Of a stretch of 64,000 bases of DNA, positions 63,993 to 64,000 are shown piece after piece. The stretch comes from Bradyrhizobium commune (GTDB lineage: Bacteria > Pseudomonadota > Alphaproteobacteria > Rhizobiales > Xanthobacteraceae), in the NCBI RefSeq assembly GCF_015624505.1, contig NZ_CP061379.1, forward strand, positions 992,001 to 1,056,000, written 5' to 3'. The notes below the pieces were generated by a model. The model had not been told where the DNA came from and ran no database searches. It saw only the letters and a program-made list of their open reading frames with translations. Within the stretch, counting starts at the first letter, position 1; each line of letters opens with the position of its first letter. Made by a program: the position numbers and the translations under genes.

Positions 63993-64000
63993 GCCGCACA

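Overview
This GC-rich window comes from a chromosome of an alphaproteobacterium of the Bradyrhizobium/Rhodopseudomonas group. The assignment is an inference. It rests on the DUF1013/TrcR cell-cycle regulator, an NdvA-type glucan exporter, a second (orphan) hisE, a complete pim-type dicarboxyl-CoA beta-oxidation operon, several LivK/LivHMGF transport sets, and many intergenic palindromic repeats of the kinds scattered through Bradyrhizobium genomes. No phage, IS element, integrase, rRNA or CRISPR array was seen. One tRNA gene, tRNA-Leu(CAA), is present.

Layout. 1-12.9 kb: metabolic and envelope genes (TPR protein running off the left edge, aldo/keto reductase, hotdog thioesterase, Nudix CoA pyrophosphatase, several secreted unknowns), a TAXI-type TRAP transporter with a DUF1850 gene, an SDR and a CPA1 Na+/H+ antiporter. 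12.9-25 kb: propionyl-CoA synthetase, trcR, an ispH-thrB-rnhA unit, peroxiredoxin, fadD, a D,D-carboxypeptidase with a long Ala/Lys/Pro tail, and ndvA. 25-32.8 kb: small secreted proteins, hisE2, a DedA/YqaA-like membrane protein, aspartase, nitronate monooxygenase plus thioesterase, and small envelope proteins.

32.9-42.3 kb is the most accessory-looking part. It holds a three-gene run encoding a GH13_5-like glycosidase with altered active-site motifs, a small membrane protein and a cytoplasmic PQQ-type beta-propeller. After several small unknown genes come two c-type cytochromes, one of them a large di-heme protein that resembles the RoxA rubber-oxygenase/di-heme peroxidase family. 42.4-47.5 kb: tRNA-Leu, dsbB, and a branched-chain-type ABC transporter (livF, a fused livM-livG, livH) divergent from a MarR regulator, with a 10-bp inverted repeat between them.

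47.5-64 kb appears to be one dicarboxylate/fatty-acid unit. On the minus strand, after an IclR-type regulator, lie livG-livF-livH-livM and three paralogous periplasmic binding proteins, each followed by its own strong terminator. On the plus strand is pimF-pimA-pimB-pimC (multifunctional beta-oxidation protein, acyl-CoA ligase, thiolase, acyl-CoA dehydrogenase), running on past the right edge. A perfect 19-bp palindrome between the IclR gene and pimF is a good candidate operator. Uptake, activation and beta-oxidation of the same substrate class are therefore probably encoded together.
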